Assembly (NCBI RefSeq): GCF_008932115.1 | Contig: NZ_CP044543.1 | Span: 5,648,501 to 5,712,500, forward strand | Length of the DNA stretch: 64,000 nucleotides | Origin: Bradyrhizobium betae | Lineage (GTDB): Bacteria > Pseudomonadota > Alphaproteobacteria > Rhizobiales > Xanthobacteraceae | Direction: 5' to 3' | Part shown: positions 15,493-24,175 of the stretch, one piece after another | Position numbering within the stretch: the stretch's first letter is position 1 | Layout: each line of letters starts with the position of its first letter | Translations under genes and position numbers: made by a program | The notes under the pieces: generated by a model | Seen by the model: the letters and a program-made list of their open reading frames with translations, nothing else | Told to the model about the DNA's origin: nothing | The model's database searches: none

Positions 15493-17775
15493 ATGTCCAA
15501 CATCGTTCTCTCGGCGTCCGTTCGCCAGAACCTGTTGTCGCTGCAGTCGACGGCCAATTTGCTGGCCACGACGCAGGAGCGGCTGTCGACCGGCAAGAAG
15601 GTCAACACGGCGCTCGACAATCCCACCAACTTCTTCACCGCACAGGGGTTGGACAACCGGGCGAGCGACATCAGCAACCTGCTCGATGGCATCAACAACG
15701 GTGTCCAGGTGCTTCAGGCGGCCAACACCGGCATCACCTCGCTGCAGAAGCTGATCGACAGCGCGAAGTCGATCGCCAACCAGGCGCTGCAGACCACGGT
15801 CGGCTACTCGACCAAGTCCAACGTCTCGACCACCATTCCGGGTGCAAGCCCGGCGGACCTGCGCGGCACGACCTCCTATGCGAGCGCGACCGCCAACAGC
15901 AACGTGCTCTATACCGGTGCAGCCGGCGGCGTGACGCCGGTGACCTCGGGCGCATCGCTCGGCGCGTCGCTCGGTTCGACGGCCGGCACGCTGACCGGCG
16001 CAGTTGCCAAAGCCGCCGACACCACCACTAACCTCGCCGGCACCGACACGCTGATCGGTGCGACCGCCGCGACCACGTTCGGAGCGTCGCCGGCAGACGG
16101 CGACTCGATCACCGTCAACGGTAAAACCGTGACCTTCCGCACCGGTGCTGCACCTTCGTCCCAACCGACCGGCTGGGGCCTCGACGCCAGCGGCCACATC
16201 GCCACGGACGGCAACGGCAATTCCATTATCTACATGGGCACGACCGCTGCTCCGACGGCCACCGTCAACGACCTGCTCAGCGCGGTCGATCTTGCCAGCG
16301 GGGTCAAGACGGCGACGATCAGTGCGGGCGCAGCGACGATCGCGACGAGCGGCGCGACGGTTGGTACGGTCCAGACGCCGTCGTCCATTACCGCGGGCGC
16401 CGTTACGCTGAAGAGCTCAACCGGTTCCGATCTGAACGTGACGGGTAAGGCCGACTTCCTGAAGGCGCTCGGTCTGACTTCGGCGACCGGCGCAGGCAAT
16501 GCCAGCATCAGCGCCAACCGGCAGACCACCGCGGGTTCGCTCGGCAGCCTGGTCAAGGATGGCTCGACGCTGAACATCGACGGCCACACCATCACCTTCA
16601 AGAACGCCGAGACGCCGCAATCGGCGACGAGCGTGACCTCCGGCGGCGTCAACGGCAATATCGTCACCGACGGCAACGGCAACTCGACCGTCTATCTCCA
16701 GAGCGCGACGTTGACCGACCTGCTCAACTCGATCGACCTTGCCACGGGCGTGAAGACCGCCAGCATCTTCCTCGGTGCCGCGACGCTTTCGACCACCGCT
16801 GGCCAGATCCCGTCGTCGGTGAATACCAGCGGTCAGCTGGCGCTCTCGACCGGCATCAACGCCGACCTTTCGATCACCGGCACCGGCAACGCTCTCAGTG
16901 CATTCGGTCTCAGCGGCAACACGGGAACGGCGACGGCGTTCAGCGCGGCACGCACCTCGGGCGTCGGTGGCGTCAGCGGCAAGACGCTCACCTTCAGCTC
17001 GTTCAACGGCGGCACGCCGGTGAATGTCACCTTCGGCGACGGTACCAACGGGACCGTCAAGACGCTGGATCAGCTCAATGTGCAGCTTCAGGCCAACCAC
17101 CTGACGGCAACGATCGACGCCAACGGCGTGCTCACGGTGACCACGGTCAACGAGTACGCCTCTTCGACCCTCGGTTCGGCGGCGGCGGGCGGCGCGGTTG
17201 GCGGCACGCTCACGGGTGTTCTGGCCTTTACCACGGCGCAGCCGCCGGTCCAGGATCCCGTGGCGCAGACGGCGCGCTCTGGCCTGGTCAGCCAGTTCAA
17301 CAACATCCTGGCGCAGATCGACACGACCTCGCAGGACTCGTCCTTCAACGGCGTCAACCTGCTCAATGGCGACACGCTGAAGCTGGTCTTCAACGAGACC
17401 GGCAGCTCGACGCTCGGTATCAACGGTGTGGTCTTCAACGCGGCGGGTCTCGGACTCAGCAATCTCGTCCCGGGCACGGACTTCATCGACAACGGCGCCA
17501 CCAACAAGGTGTTGACCAGCCTGAATGCCGCCTCGAGCACGCTGCGCTCGGAAGGCTCCGCGCTCGGTTCGAACCTCTCGATCGTGCAGGTGCGTCAGGA
17601 CTTCTCCAAGAACCTGATCAACGTGCTGCAGACCGGCTCGTCCAACCTGACGCTCGCCGACACCAACGAGGAAGCGGCCAACAGCCAGGCGCTGTCGACC
17701 CGCCAGTCGATCGCAGTGTCCGCGCTGTCGCTCGCCAACCAGTCGCAGCAGAGCGTGCTGCAGCTGCTGCGCTAA
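15493..17775 (+). CDS. fliC: Flagellin 4, divergent paralog
   Basis: 760 residues. The ends match the other flagellins (SASVRQNLLSLQSTANLL; LANQSQQSVLQLLR). The first variable part (residues about 140-260) and scattered positions such as MSNIV for MSGIV and QGLDNR for QSLDNR set it apart. Its leader reads AAGAGGAAG rather than AGAAGGG. It has a CtrA box instead of the shared promoter module. In polar and subpolar flagella such divergent flagellins often occupy a defined part of the filament; that is inference here. Confidence 0.94.
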   Translation: MSNIVLSASVRQNLLSLQSTANLLATTQERLSTGKKVNTALDNPTNFFTAQGLDNRASDISNLLDGINNGVQVLQAANTGITSLQKLIDSAKSIANQALQTTVGYSTKSNVSTTIPGASPADLRGTTSYASATANSNVLYTGAAGGVTPVTSGASLGASLGSTAGTLTGAVAKAADTTTNLAGTDTLIGATAATTFGASPADGDSITVNGKTVTFRTGAAPSSQPTGWGLDASGHIATDGNGNSIIYMGTTAAPTATVNDLLSAVDLASGVKTATISAGAATIATSGATVGTVQTPSSITAGAVTLKSSTGSDLNVTGKADFLKALGLTSATGAGNASISANRQTTAGSLGSLVKDGSTLNIDGHTITFKNAETPQSATSVTSGGVNGNIVTDGNGNSTVYLQSATLTDLLNSIDLATGVKTASIFLGAATLSTTAGQIPSSVNTSGQLALSTGINADLSITGTGNALSAFGLSGNTGTATAFSAARTSGVGGVSGKTLTFSSFNGGTPVNVTFGDGTNGTVKTLDQLNVQLQANHLTATIDANGVLTVTTVNEYASSTLGSAAAGGAVGGTLTGVLAFTTAQPPVQDPVAQTARSGLVSQFNNILAQIDTTSQDSSFNGVNLLNGDTLKLVFNETGSSTLGINGVVFNAAGLGLSNLVPGTDFIDNGATNKVLTSLNAASSTLRSEGSALGSNLSIVQVRQDFSKNLINVLQTGSSNLTLADTNEEAANSQALSTRQSIAVSALSLANQSQQSVLQLLR

Positions 17776-17803
17776 TTCGCAACGCAAGATCGCTGAGACG
17801 TCG

Positions 17804-17832
17804 CGGCGGAGCTAATGCTCCGCCGTTGTTTT
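17804..17832 (+). terminator. Terminator of flagellin 4
   Basis: Nine-base stem (17804-17812 and 17817-17825) with a TAAT loop, followed by TTGTTTTG. Confidence 0.85.
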
Positions 17833-18063
17833 GAGGGAGATCGCTAAGGCAGGATTAGCTGAGATCGACACGCATCACGCAAAGCAAGTTTACAGCGTGC
17901 GTATGTGCATCTAGCGTTGTGCTGAGAAGAGCTCCGAGCCCCGTAATAATCCGGAGTGCCTTCCATGCACACACGTAAGCAAATCTTAAGCGGTGCTGCC
18001 TAGGGTTGGGAAAGAAATCCTTAAGCGCGTTCAACGGGCTAGGTAACCTCCAAGGTGTGATTG

Positions 18064-18432
18064 ATGTCGAATTCCGCTGCCTCGGCCTACGCGCGTGTCG
18101 CAACGACAACCGCATCTCCTCGCGACGTCGAGGCGCAGACGCTGCTCAAGGCCGCCAACAAGCTGCAGGACGCGGTCAACAGCGCCGACCCGTTCAGCGA
18201 GCAGACCACACACGCCCTGATGTTCAACCGCAAGCTTTGGACGATCTTCCTGAGCGAGGCGATGCGCGACAACAATCCGCAGCCGCTGGACGTCCGGCAG
18301 AAGATCGCCAACATCAGCGTGTTCGTGTTGAGCCAGACCGCGGCGCTCCAGATGAGCCCGCAGTTCGATCACTTCCGTCCGCTGATCGAGATCAACCGCA
18401 ATATCGCCGCCGGTCTGTCCGGTCGTCCCTGA
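18064..18432 (+). CDS. flaF: Flagellar biosynthesis regulator FlaF
   Basis: 122 residues starting MSNSAASAYARVATTTASPRD, with the family core TLLKAANKLQDAV and NRKLWTIFLSEA. FlaF is needed for flagellin secretion or synthesis in Caulobacter and relatives and works opposite FlbT. The ATG at 18064 is preferred to the TTG just before it. It lies after the fourth flagellin, with 288 bases between that hold the terminator and no recognised gene. A small gene follows after 13 bases. Confidence 0.93.
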   Translation: MSNSAASAYARVATTTASPRDVEAQTLLKAANKLQDAVNSADPFSEQTTHALMFNRKLWTIFLSEAMRDNNPQPLDVRQKIANISVFVLSQTAALQMSPQFDHFRPLIEINRNIAAGLSGRP

Positions 18433-18445
18433 CGGAAAACCCGTC

Positions 18446-18814
18446 ATGGCCGACCTCATGAGCATTCTGTCGACCGCGTACAAGTCGAACGTGCTGTCGA
18501 GTACATCCGGCTCATCGAAATATGTCGCGGTTGATTCCTCGCTCTACCAGGGCAGCTGGACCGGGAAGTATCCGGACGGCAAGACGTTCTCGTTGAACGT
18601 CTCGCGGGTCAGCGGATTTCGCGCGCAGATCCACTACCAGAGCGAAGGCACGTCGCAGTACCAGCAGGTGCTGATCAAGGACGGCTCATTCCGTTTCGGG
18701 AATACCAAGTTCACGCTGACCGATACCGGCAAGGCGCAGATCAAGAACGTCGTGACGGATCCCGCGACCGGCTCGACCTATCTCGACACCGCGCAGGCCA
18801 CGCTCGATACGTGA
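18446..18814 (+). CDS. Small protein of unknown function next to flaF
   Basis: 122 residues, starting MADLMSILSTAYKSNVLSS. No signal peptide or membrane segment. The centre (QGSWTGKYPDGKTFSLNVSR) looks like alternating beta strands. It is probably cotranscribed with flaF and its stop lies three bases from the end of the convergent FlaG-like gene. A role in flagellin handling is suggested only by position. Confidence 0.7.
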   Translation: MADLMSILSTAYKSNVLSSTSGSSKYVAVDSSLYQGSWTGKYPDGKTFSLNVSRVSGFRAQIHYQSEGTSQYQQVLIKDGSFRFGNTKFTLTDTGKAQIKNVVTDPATGSTYLDTAQATLDT

Positions 18815-18817
18815 CCG

Positions 18818-19177
18818 TCAGGCGCTGACGTCCGTATTGAGCGGACGCGAGGGCTGGGACTTCAGATCCTCTGCATGGAAATAGGCCCGCCGGCGCAGCA
18901 TCGCTTCGTCGGGGAACTGATTGACCACGGCGTCGGTCCTGTCGTTGACCACCTGAAAGACGAAAGACGCGGCGGCCTGGTCGAACACGACCTGACGCGA
19001 GACGTTCTCGTTCTTCGGCAAATCACCGCGCAAGGCCGCACTGGTATCGCTTGCGGCGACCGTCTGGCTCACCGGCAAATCAGTTTGCACCGCCTCGTTC
19101 GCCGCCGAATTCGACGTCGTTACGGTCTGCACGGGGGCCGGTATCCCCACCGGCCTGATGCTGAAATCTGTACTCAT
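18818..19177 (-). CDS. FlaG-like protein
   Basis: 119 residues. The first 60 are low-complexity Thr/Val/Ser/Ala-rich, and the C-terminal part reads ASFVFQVVNDRTDAVVNQFPDEAMLRRRAYF. This is the pattern of the FlaG family (a beta pair carrying a D-x-T-x-x-V-x-Q-x-P-D-E motif). FlaG proteins are linked to filament length control in other bacteria. It is transcribed toward flaF and downstream of flgI-flgJ-flgN. Confidence 0.6.
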   Translation of the reverse strand: MSTDFSIRPVGIPAPVQTVTTSNSAANEAVQTDLPVSQTVAASDTSAALRGDLPKNENVSRQVVFDQAAASFVFQVVNDRTDAVVNQFPDEAMLRRRAYFHAEDLKSQPSRPLNTDVSA

Positions 19178-19241
19178 GGCAGCCTCCTGGTTGCCTCACG
19201 TGAGTCAAATCCCAACCCCTCTCAATACGCAACCATGGAAC

Positions 19242-19302
19242 ACCAGGTTTGAAGACCTGGTAAGGAAACGTGCCTAACCGCGCGACGAGATCGCCGCGCG
19301 GG
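19242..19302. other. Two hairpins between the FlaG-like gene and flgN
   Basis: CCAGGT-TTGAAG-ACCTGG at 19242-19259 and a GC-rich hairpin at about 19278-19302 followed on the plus strand by GTTTTC. They may end the flgI-flgJ-flgN transcript or shape the leader of the FlaG-like gene. Confidence 0.4.
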
Positions 19303-19336
19303 TTTTCGTAAAATTGTCGCTGGTTTTTGCGCGTGC

Positions 19337-19834
19337 TCAGAGCGAGCGGCTGACCGCGAGCGGCGTGATGTGGCGCGGGCCCGGCGTGGCGCGACGGCCC
19401 GCGGCCGTATAGGTGTTCGGCACGTTGCGCTTCTGGATCTCGGCATTGACGCCGCGCACGACGCTCTCGGAGACCGCATGTGCGGTCGCGAGCACGGTGA
19501 GATTGACCTGGAGCATTGCGCGGAACGCATCGTGGTGCCGATGCAGCGTCGAGAGCAGCTCGGGCGCGGATTTGGCGAGCTGGGGCTGGTTCGCCTTCAA
19601 TTCGCTGACGGCGCTGACATAGTTTCGCGACAACTCCTGCTTCTTGCTTTCGAGAGTCATCGCCTCGCGGACCTGGCCGGCGCGAACGAGCTCGGTCTCG
19701 CGCTCGATCAGTCCGAGCAGGGCGCTCATCGCGTCCATCAACTGCTCGGCGACCTTGCGCGCCTCGGTGCTGCCGGGAGCAGTGTTCGGGCGCTGCGCTT
19801 GCACCGGCTGTCGTGAGGCGTTGAAGTGGTTCAT
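19337..19834 (-). CDS. flgN: FlgN-like export chaperone
   Basis: 165 residues from ATG 19834 (MNHFNASRQPVQ). After a disordered start, residues 30-140 form long helices (VAEQLMDAMSALLGLIERET, REAMTLESKKQELSRNY) in the arrangement of FlgN, the cytoplasmic chaperone that escorts the hook-associated proteins FlgK and FlgL. It follows flgJ after 11 bases. Alphaproteobacterial FlgN proteins are poorly conserved, so the family call is moderate. Confidence 0.65.
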   Translation of the reverse strand: MNHFNASRQPVQAQRPNTAPGSTEARKVAEQLMDAMSALLGLIERETELVRAGQVREAMTLESKKQELSRNYVSAVSELKANQPQLAKSAPELLSTLHRHHDAFRAMLQVNLTVLATAHAVSESVVRGVNAEIQKRNVPNTYTAAGRRATPGPRHITPLAVSRSL

Positions 19835-19845
19835 CTCGTTTGACC

Positions 19846-20214
19846 TTATGCCGTGCGGATGGTTTTCGCCTGCTGCATGATGAGGGTGCGGTAGACCTCG
19901 GTTGCGACGCCGACGCCGCCGGCCTTGGCGAAGTTCCTGGAATATTGCTCGGTCAGCATCGAGCGCCACACGCCGGTGCCCGTCGTGTCGCCGAACGGAC
20001 CTTCGCCCTTCAGGCCCGAGGTCATCTGCGAGAACATGCTGTTGAGGAACATCGCCTCGAAATCGGTGGCGGTCTTCTGCGCCTTCGCCTGCTGCTTCGG
20101 CGGGACCTTTTGCAGTGCGGCGGCGAGCTCGAAATCGGGCCGGCCGTTACGGCTCTCGACGGAGAACGCCGGCGACGTTGCGACGTGCGGGGTGTTGATC
20201 ATGCTGGTCTGCAT
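19846..20214 (-). CDS. flgJ: Rod-associated protein FlgJ, short form without muramidase
   Basis: 122 residues. It has the rod-binding domain signature TATDFEAMFLNSMFSQM followed by GVWRSMLTEQYSRNFAKAGG. It lacks the C-terminal glucosaminidase domain of enterobacterial FlgJ, which is normal in alphaproteobacteria. The ATG at 20214 overlaps the flgI stop by one base (TGATG). A GTG one codon earlier is the alternative. Confidence 0.88.
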   Translation of the reverse strand: MQTSMINTPHVATSPAFSVESRNGRPDFELAAALQKVPPKQQAKAQKTATDFEAMFLNSMFSQMTSGLKGEGPFGDTTGTGVWRSMLTEQYSRNFAKAGGVGVATEVYRTLIMQQAKTIRTA

Positions 20215-21338
20215 CACATCACCTCGATGTCGGCTTCGATCGCGCCTGCGGCCTTGATCGCCTGCAGGATGCTGATGAGGTCGCGCGGGCCGATGCCGAG
20301 GCCGTTGAGGCCGTCGACGAGCTGCTGCAGCGAGACGCCGTCCTTGACGACGGCGAACTTCTTGCCGTCCTCGGTGACGCTGACGCCGGTGCGCGGCGTG
20401 ACCACGGTGCGGCCGCGTGACAGCGGGTTGGGCTGGCTGACCTGCGGGCTCTCGGAAATGGTGACGGTGAGGTTGCCCTGGGCCACCGCGACGGTGGCGA
20501 CGCGGACGTCGCGGCCCATCACGATGATGCCGCTGCGCTCGTCGATGATGATCTTGGCGGCGAGGTCGGGATCGACCTGGAGCTGCTCGATCTCTGTGAG
20601 GAAGGCGACGACGTTGCCCTTGAAGTCCGGCGGGATCGACAACTGCACCGTCGAGGGGTCGATCGGCTCGGCGGTCTTGAGGCCGAGATAGTCGTTGATC
20701 GCGGCCGCGATCCGCTTGGCCGTGGTGAAGTCGGCGTTGCGCAGCGCCAGCCGGACGTTCGGCAGCCGATTGAGTGCGAACTCGATCTCGCGCTCGATGA
20801 TGGCGCCGTTGACGATGCGGCCGACGGTCGGAACGCCGCGCACGATCTTGGCCGCTTCACCCTCGGCCTGGAAGCCGGAGATCGCGAGCGAGCCCTGTCC
20901 AACCGCGTAGACGTTGCCGTCGGCGCCGAGCAGGGGGGTGACCAGCAGCGTGCCGCCGCGCAGATCCTTGGCGTCGCCGAGCGCGGAGACGGTGACGTCC
21001 ATGCGCGTGCCCTGGGTGGCGAAAGCCGGCAGATTGCCGGTCACCATCACGGCGGCGACGTTGCCGGTGCGGATGGTGGCGCCGCGGATATTGACGCCCA
21101 TGCGCTCGAGCATCGCTTGCAGCGACTGCTTGGTGAAGGGGATGTTGTTGAGCGTGTCGCCGGTGCCGTTGAGGCCGACGACGAGGCCGTAGCCGATGAG
21201 CTGGTTCTGCCGTACGCCCTCGATATTGGCGAGATCCTTGATGCGCGACGTCGCGCTCGCGGGCGCGACCGAGAGCGCCAGCGCTGACAGCGCGGCGCAG
21301 GCCACCCCAAGAATCCTTACCCAACGAACGGCTGGCAT
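20214..21338 (-). CDS. flgI: Flagellar P-ring protein FlgI
   Basis: 374 residues from ATG 21338, which follows a GGGGAG ribosome site and opens with a Sec signal peptide (MPAVRWVRILGVACAALSAL to the SATSR cleavage area). An ATG 17 codons upstream at 21389 would bury this signal. The mature part has the family core RIKDLANIEGVRQNQLIGYG and GLNGTGDTLNNIPFT. It forms the periplasmic P ring around the rod. It heads flgI-flgJ-flgN under a sigma-54-type promoter. Confidence 0.95.
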   Translation of the reverse strand: MPAVRWVRILGVACAALSALALSVAPASATSRIKDLANIEGVRQNQLIGYGLVVGLNGTGDTLNNIPFTKQSLQAMLERMGVNIRGATIRTGNVAAVMVTGNLPAFATQGTRMDVTVSALGDAKDLRGGTLLVTPLLGADGNVYAVGQGSLAISGFQAEGEAAKIVRGVPTVGRIVNGAIIEREIEFALNRLPNVRLALRNADFTTAKRIAAAINDYLGLKTAEPIDPSTVQLSIPPDFKGNVVAFLTEIEQLQVDPDLAAKIIIDERSGIIVMGRDVRVATVAVAQGNLTVTISESPQVSQPNPLSRGRTVVTPRTGVSVTEDGKKFAVVKDGVSLQQLVDGLNGLGIGPRDLISILQAIKAAGAIEADIEVM

Positions 21339-21413
21339 CCTCTGCTCCCCGAGGCTCCTCAAATCTCGGACCAATCTCGACACTCCCATGACGAGCTGGT
21401 CCGACGCTGTCCT

Positions 21414-21430
21414 TGCGAGCGCTGTGCCAA
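21414..21430 (-). promoter_or_regulatory. Sigma-54-type promoter of flgI
   Basis: On the minus strand TTGGCAC-N5-TCGCA, close to the -24/-12 consensus TTGGCAC-N5-TTGCA, 76 bases before the flgI start. Confidence 0.65.
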
Positions 21431-21547
21431 CACGGGAAAATTGGGGTAGTCGATTGAATAGGTTGAATAAACCTGTTTCGACCGGTGTCAGCCGGCGTTC
21501 TCCCTGAGGCGCGAAACTGCCGCCTCTCGGCAGATTTTGCCGGGCTG

Positions 21548-21563
21548 TTTACGCGCCGTTAAC
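21548..21563 (+). promoter_or_regulatory. CtrA-type box in the fliX / flgI divergent region
   Basis: TTTA-N7-TTAAC followed by CAT, one mismatch to consensus, 45 bases before the fliX ATG. In Caulobacter fliX and flgI are also divergent and under CtrA-linked control. Confidence 0.55.
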
Positions 21564-21607
21564 CATAAGACGGCGAATGTGGCGCATCGATCACCCGGAT
21601 TGCTGCG

Positions 21608-22021
21608 ATGCGCATCTACGGACCGAACGGCACAACGCTTGGAACGCCGGCCAGCCAGGCCAAGCGGACGGGCTCCGGCACCTTCGTCCTGCCCGACGCC
21701 TCGTCGGCGCAGGAGACGCGGAGCGCTGCCGCGCCGAAGGCCGCCGCGAACATCGATGCACTGCTTGCACTGCAGGGCATCGAGGAGGATCCGGTCGAGC
21801 GCCGCAAGCGTTCGGTCGCTCGCGGCAGGACCGCGCTCGACGTGCTCGACGATCTCAAGATGGGCCTGCTGTCCGGCAATCTCGACGCGTCGACGGTGAT
21901 GCGGCTGCGGGATGCCGCGACGAATTTGAAATCGTCCTCCGGTGATCCCGGTCTCGATTCCGTGCTGTCCGAGATCGAGCTGCGCGTCGAGGTCGAACTC
22001 GCCAAGGCCGGACAGGCTTAG
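21608..22021 (+). CDS. fliX: Flagellar assembly checkpoint regulator FliX
   Basis: 137 residues starting MRIYGPNGTTLGTP, with the C-terminal helical core RGRTALDVLDDLKMGLLSG and LSEIELRVEVELAKAG of the FliX family. In Caulobacter FliX couples completion of the early basal body to activation of FlbD, the sigma-54 partner. The divergent pairing with flgI and the nearby sigma-54 promoter agree with that circuit. No FlbD gene is in the window. Confidence 0.9.
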   Translation: MRIYGPNGTTLGTPASQAKRTGSGTFVLPDASSAQETRSAAAPKAAANIDALLALQGIEEDPVERRKRSVARGRTALDVLDDLKMGLLSGNLDASTVMRLRDAATNLKSSSGDPGLDSVLSEIELRVEVELAKAGQA

Positions 22022-22037
22022 ACTAGTCGGGCAGGTT

Positions 22038-22144
22038 GTCGTCGCCCGGCTTGACCGGGCGACCCAGTATTCCAGAGACAGTCGTCTTGAATCGAGAAGC
22101 CTCAGCGTGCTGGATGCCCCGGTCAAGCCGGGGCATGACAGCGG
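22038..22144. repeat. Intergenic palindromic repeat, family A, copy 1
   Basis: A GTCGTCGCCCGG...CCGGGCGACCCAGTA hairpin, a variable 35-base middle, then GCCCCGGTCAAGCCGGGGCATGAC. A second copy with the same order lies at 37799-37904. Confidence 0.8.
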
Positions 22145-22187
22145 AGTTTGGGGCGGCGCGCGAACGGCTCGCTCCAGAGCTTGCCAT

Positions 22188-22559
22188 TCACGCCGCGACG
22201 TCCTTAAGCTGCGCATCGTAACGGCGCTGGGCGGCGAGCACGTCTTTCAGGTTCTGCTCGGCCCAGTCGCGCAGCGGATCGACGGCGGCGGCCAGCGTCA
22301 CGCCGAGCTGCGTGATCGAATACTCCACCGTCACCGGCACGGTTGCGATGGCGTGACGCTTGATCAATCCGTCGCGCTCGAGCGACTTGAGAACCTGGCT
22401 CAGCATCTTCTGCGAAATGCCTTCAATCGTGCGGCGCAACTGATTGAAGCGCATCGGCTCCTCGCGCAGCAGCAGCAGGATCAGCACCGCCCATTTGTCG
22501 CCGACGCGGTCGAGGATCTGGCGCGTGGGGCAGTTCGCTGCATAGACGTCTGGCTTCAT
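22188..22559 (-). CDS. HxlR-family transcriptional regulator
   Basis: 123 residues from ATG 22559 (MKPDVYAANCPTRQILDRVG). CPTRQILDRVGDKWAVLIL is the HxlR opening, with a cysteine that often senses redox or electrophile stress, followed by a winged helix (RFNQLRRTIEGISQKMLSQV). It is divergent from an NAD(P)-binding reductase gene, its likely target. Confidence 0.85.
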   Translation of the reverse strand: MKPDVYAANCPTRQILDRVGDKWAVLILLLLREEPMRFNQLRRTIEGISQKMLSQVLKSLERDGLIKRHAIATVPVTVEYSITQLGVTLAAAVDPLRDWAEQNLKDVLAAQRRYDAQLKDVAA

Positions 22560-22660
22560 CGTCGGGGTCCTCGCAATCTTCTTCGGCCGCTCGCCGGTTA
22601 CTCCTGCGTAATCAGGTAAGCGCAAAGTGCTCTCTTAACACCAGCATCCTTTGCGATATC

Positions 22661-22678
22661 TAGTCACCATTAGTTACC
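22661..22678. promoter_or_regulatory. Possible HxlR operator
   Basis: Direct repeat TAGTCACC-AT-TAGTTACC between the divergent genes, one helical turn apart. Assignment by position only. Confidence 0.35.
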
Positions 22679-22700
22679 ACAGAAGCAAAGGAAGCCTTTC

Positions 22701-23312
22701 ATGAAAATCGCAGTCGCCGGCGCCTCGGGCCGGGCCGGGTCGGAAATCACCAAGGAACTGGCCCGTCGCGGCCACACCGTTACGGCCATCGCCCGAAACC
22801 CCGAGAAGATCGCGGTCCTGCCGCATGTCACGCCCACCAAGGGCGACGTGCTCGATCAGGCGGGTCTTGCCAAGCTGTGGGCCGGGCACGACGTCGCTGT
22901 GAGTTCCGTGCACTTCCTGGCCAGCGACCCGCTCAAGCTGATCGGCGCGGCAAAGGATTCCAGGGTCGGCCGCTACCTGGTCGTCGGTGGAGCCGGCAGC
23001 CTGGAAGTCGCTCCCGGCGTCAAACTGGTTACAACCCCTGGTTTTCCGGCCCAATACAAGGCGGAAGCGGAGAAAGGCGGCGCCTTCCTGGACCTGCTGC
23101 GGCAGGAAAAGGACCTGAACTGGACCTTCATCTCGCCCTCGGCCCTGTTCGTCGAGGGGGAGCGCACGGCCAAGTTCCGGCTCGGGACCGACCAGCTTCT
23201 CGCAGATGCGAGCGGGAAGAGCTGGATCAGCTTTGCCGACTACGCCATCGCGCTCGCCGACGAGATCGAGCGGCCGGCCCATGCGCGGCAGCGTTTCACG
23301 GTCGGTTACTAG
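22701..23312 (+). CDS. NAD(P)-binding reductase, NmrA/atypical SDR type
   Basis: 203 residues with an N-terminal Rossmann motif GASGRAGSEI, then a short form of the SDR fold typical of NmrA or NAD(P)H-binding quinone reductase-like proteins (KIAVAGASGRAGSEITKELA, WTFISPSALFVEGERT). No Ser-Tyr-Lys triad is obvious. The ribosome site AAGGAAG is strong. The divergent HxlR gene suggests induction by a reactive compound. Confidence 0.75.
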   Translation: MKIAVAGASGRAGSEITKELARRGHTVTAIARNPEKIAVLPHVTPTKGDVLDQAGLAKLWAGHDVAVSSVHFLASDPLKLIGAAKDSRVGRYLVVGGAGSLEVAPGVKLVTTPGFPAQYKAEAEKGGAFLDLLRQEKDLNWTFISPSALFVEGERTAKFRLGTDQLLADASGKSWISFADYAIALADEIERPAHARQRFTVGY

Positions 23313-23482
23313 GCTTTTGGCCGCCTCCGGACCCTCCAGGATAAACCTTCCTGTGCAAGGGTTTGGGGGCGGTAACCGAGCGATTAAGGAAATATTGTCT
23401 GTCACAGGAGGTCGCTATATAAGCCCCGGCTCAACGGACGTCGTTCCGTTCACGAGTCGTTGCTTAAGAAGATAGGCCGCCC

Positions 23483-23893
23483 TTGGAAAAGTTGAAAAAC
23501 TACCGACCGACCGAAAAAGAGCCTTTCATGAACGACCGGCAGAAGGAGTACTTCCGTTTGAAGCTCCTCGCCTGGAAGGATGAGATCCTCAAAGAGTCCA
23601 AGCTCACCCTGCAAGCGCTGCAGGAGGAGAACGTCAACCACCCCGATCTCGCCGATCGGGCATCGTCCGAAACCGACCGCGCCATCGAACTCCGCGCCCG
23701 CGACCGCCAGCGCAAGTTGATCGCCAAGATCGACGCCGCGCTCCAGCGCATCGAGGACAACACCTACGGCTATTGCGAGGACACCGGCGAGCCGATCTCT
23801 TTGAAGCGGCTCGAAGCCCGGCCCATCGCGACGCTCTCGGTGGAAGCGCAGGAGCGCCACGAGAAACGCGAGAAGGTCTATCGCGACGAATAG
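23483..23893 (+). CDS. dksA: DksA/TraR-family RNA polymerase-binding factor
   Basis: 136 residues with TTG as start (MEKLKNYRPTEKEPFMNDRQ); the next ATG at 23528 would remove the conserved opening. The coiled-coil pair (LKLLAWKDEILKESKLTLQA; RARDRQRKLIAKIDAALQRI) and the C-terminal YGYCEDTGEPISLKRLEARP match alphaproteobacterial DksA. Only one of the four zinc-binding cysteines of enterobacterial DksA remains, so the zinc finger is degenerate. DksA adjusts RNA polymerase initiation with ppGpp. Confidence 0.85.
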   Translation: MEKLKNYRPTEKEPFMNDRQKEYFRLKLLAWKDEILKESKLTLQALQEENVNHPDLADRASSETDRAIELRARDRQRKLIAKIDAALQRIEDNTYGYCEDTGEPISLKRLEARPIATLSVEAQERHEKREKVYRDE

Positions 23894-24175
23894 AGTTCGA
23901 GCCGCAGCGATGCGGCTCTTTGTTTTTGGACGCAAGGCGCCGCTTCGCGCTGTGATCAGCATGTTGCCTGTCGCTTGCCGACGCGCGCTTCAACGCGCGG
24001 CTGCAATCGCGAAAAGTGAATCGCGATCAATGAGCTAGACTCGACTCCTCCGAGCTCACGTGAGTTCGGATGAGAAACAGCCTTCACTTCAGGTGCGGGA
24101 TGTTTTGCGAGTCGCATCAACGGGATCGGCCCGGATGCTGAGACACCGATCCGGCAGCATCAGACATCGCTGCAA

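Noticed and set aside
20214..21389. ATG at 21389 as the flgI start
   Set aside because: It would place 17 residues ahead of the signal peptide. The ATG at 21338 has GGGGAG and a clean signal.
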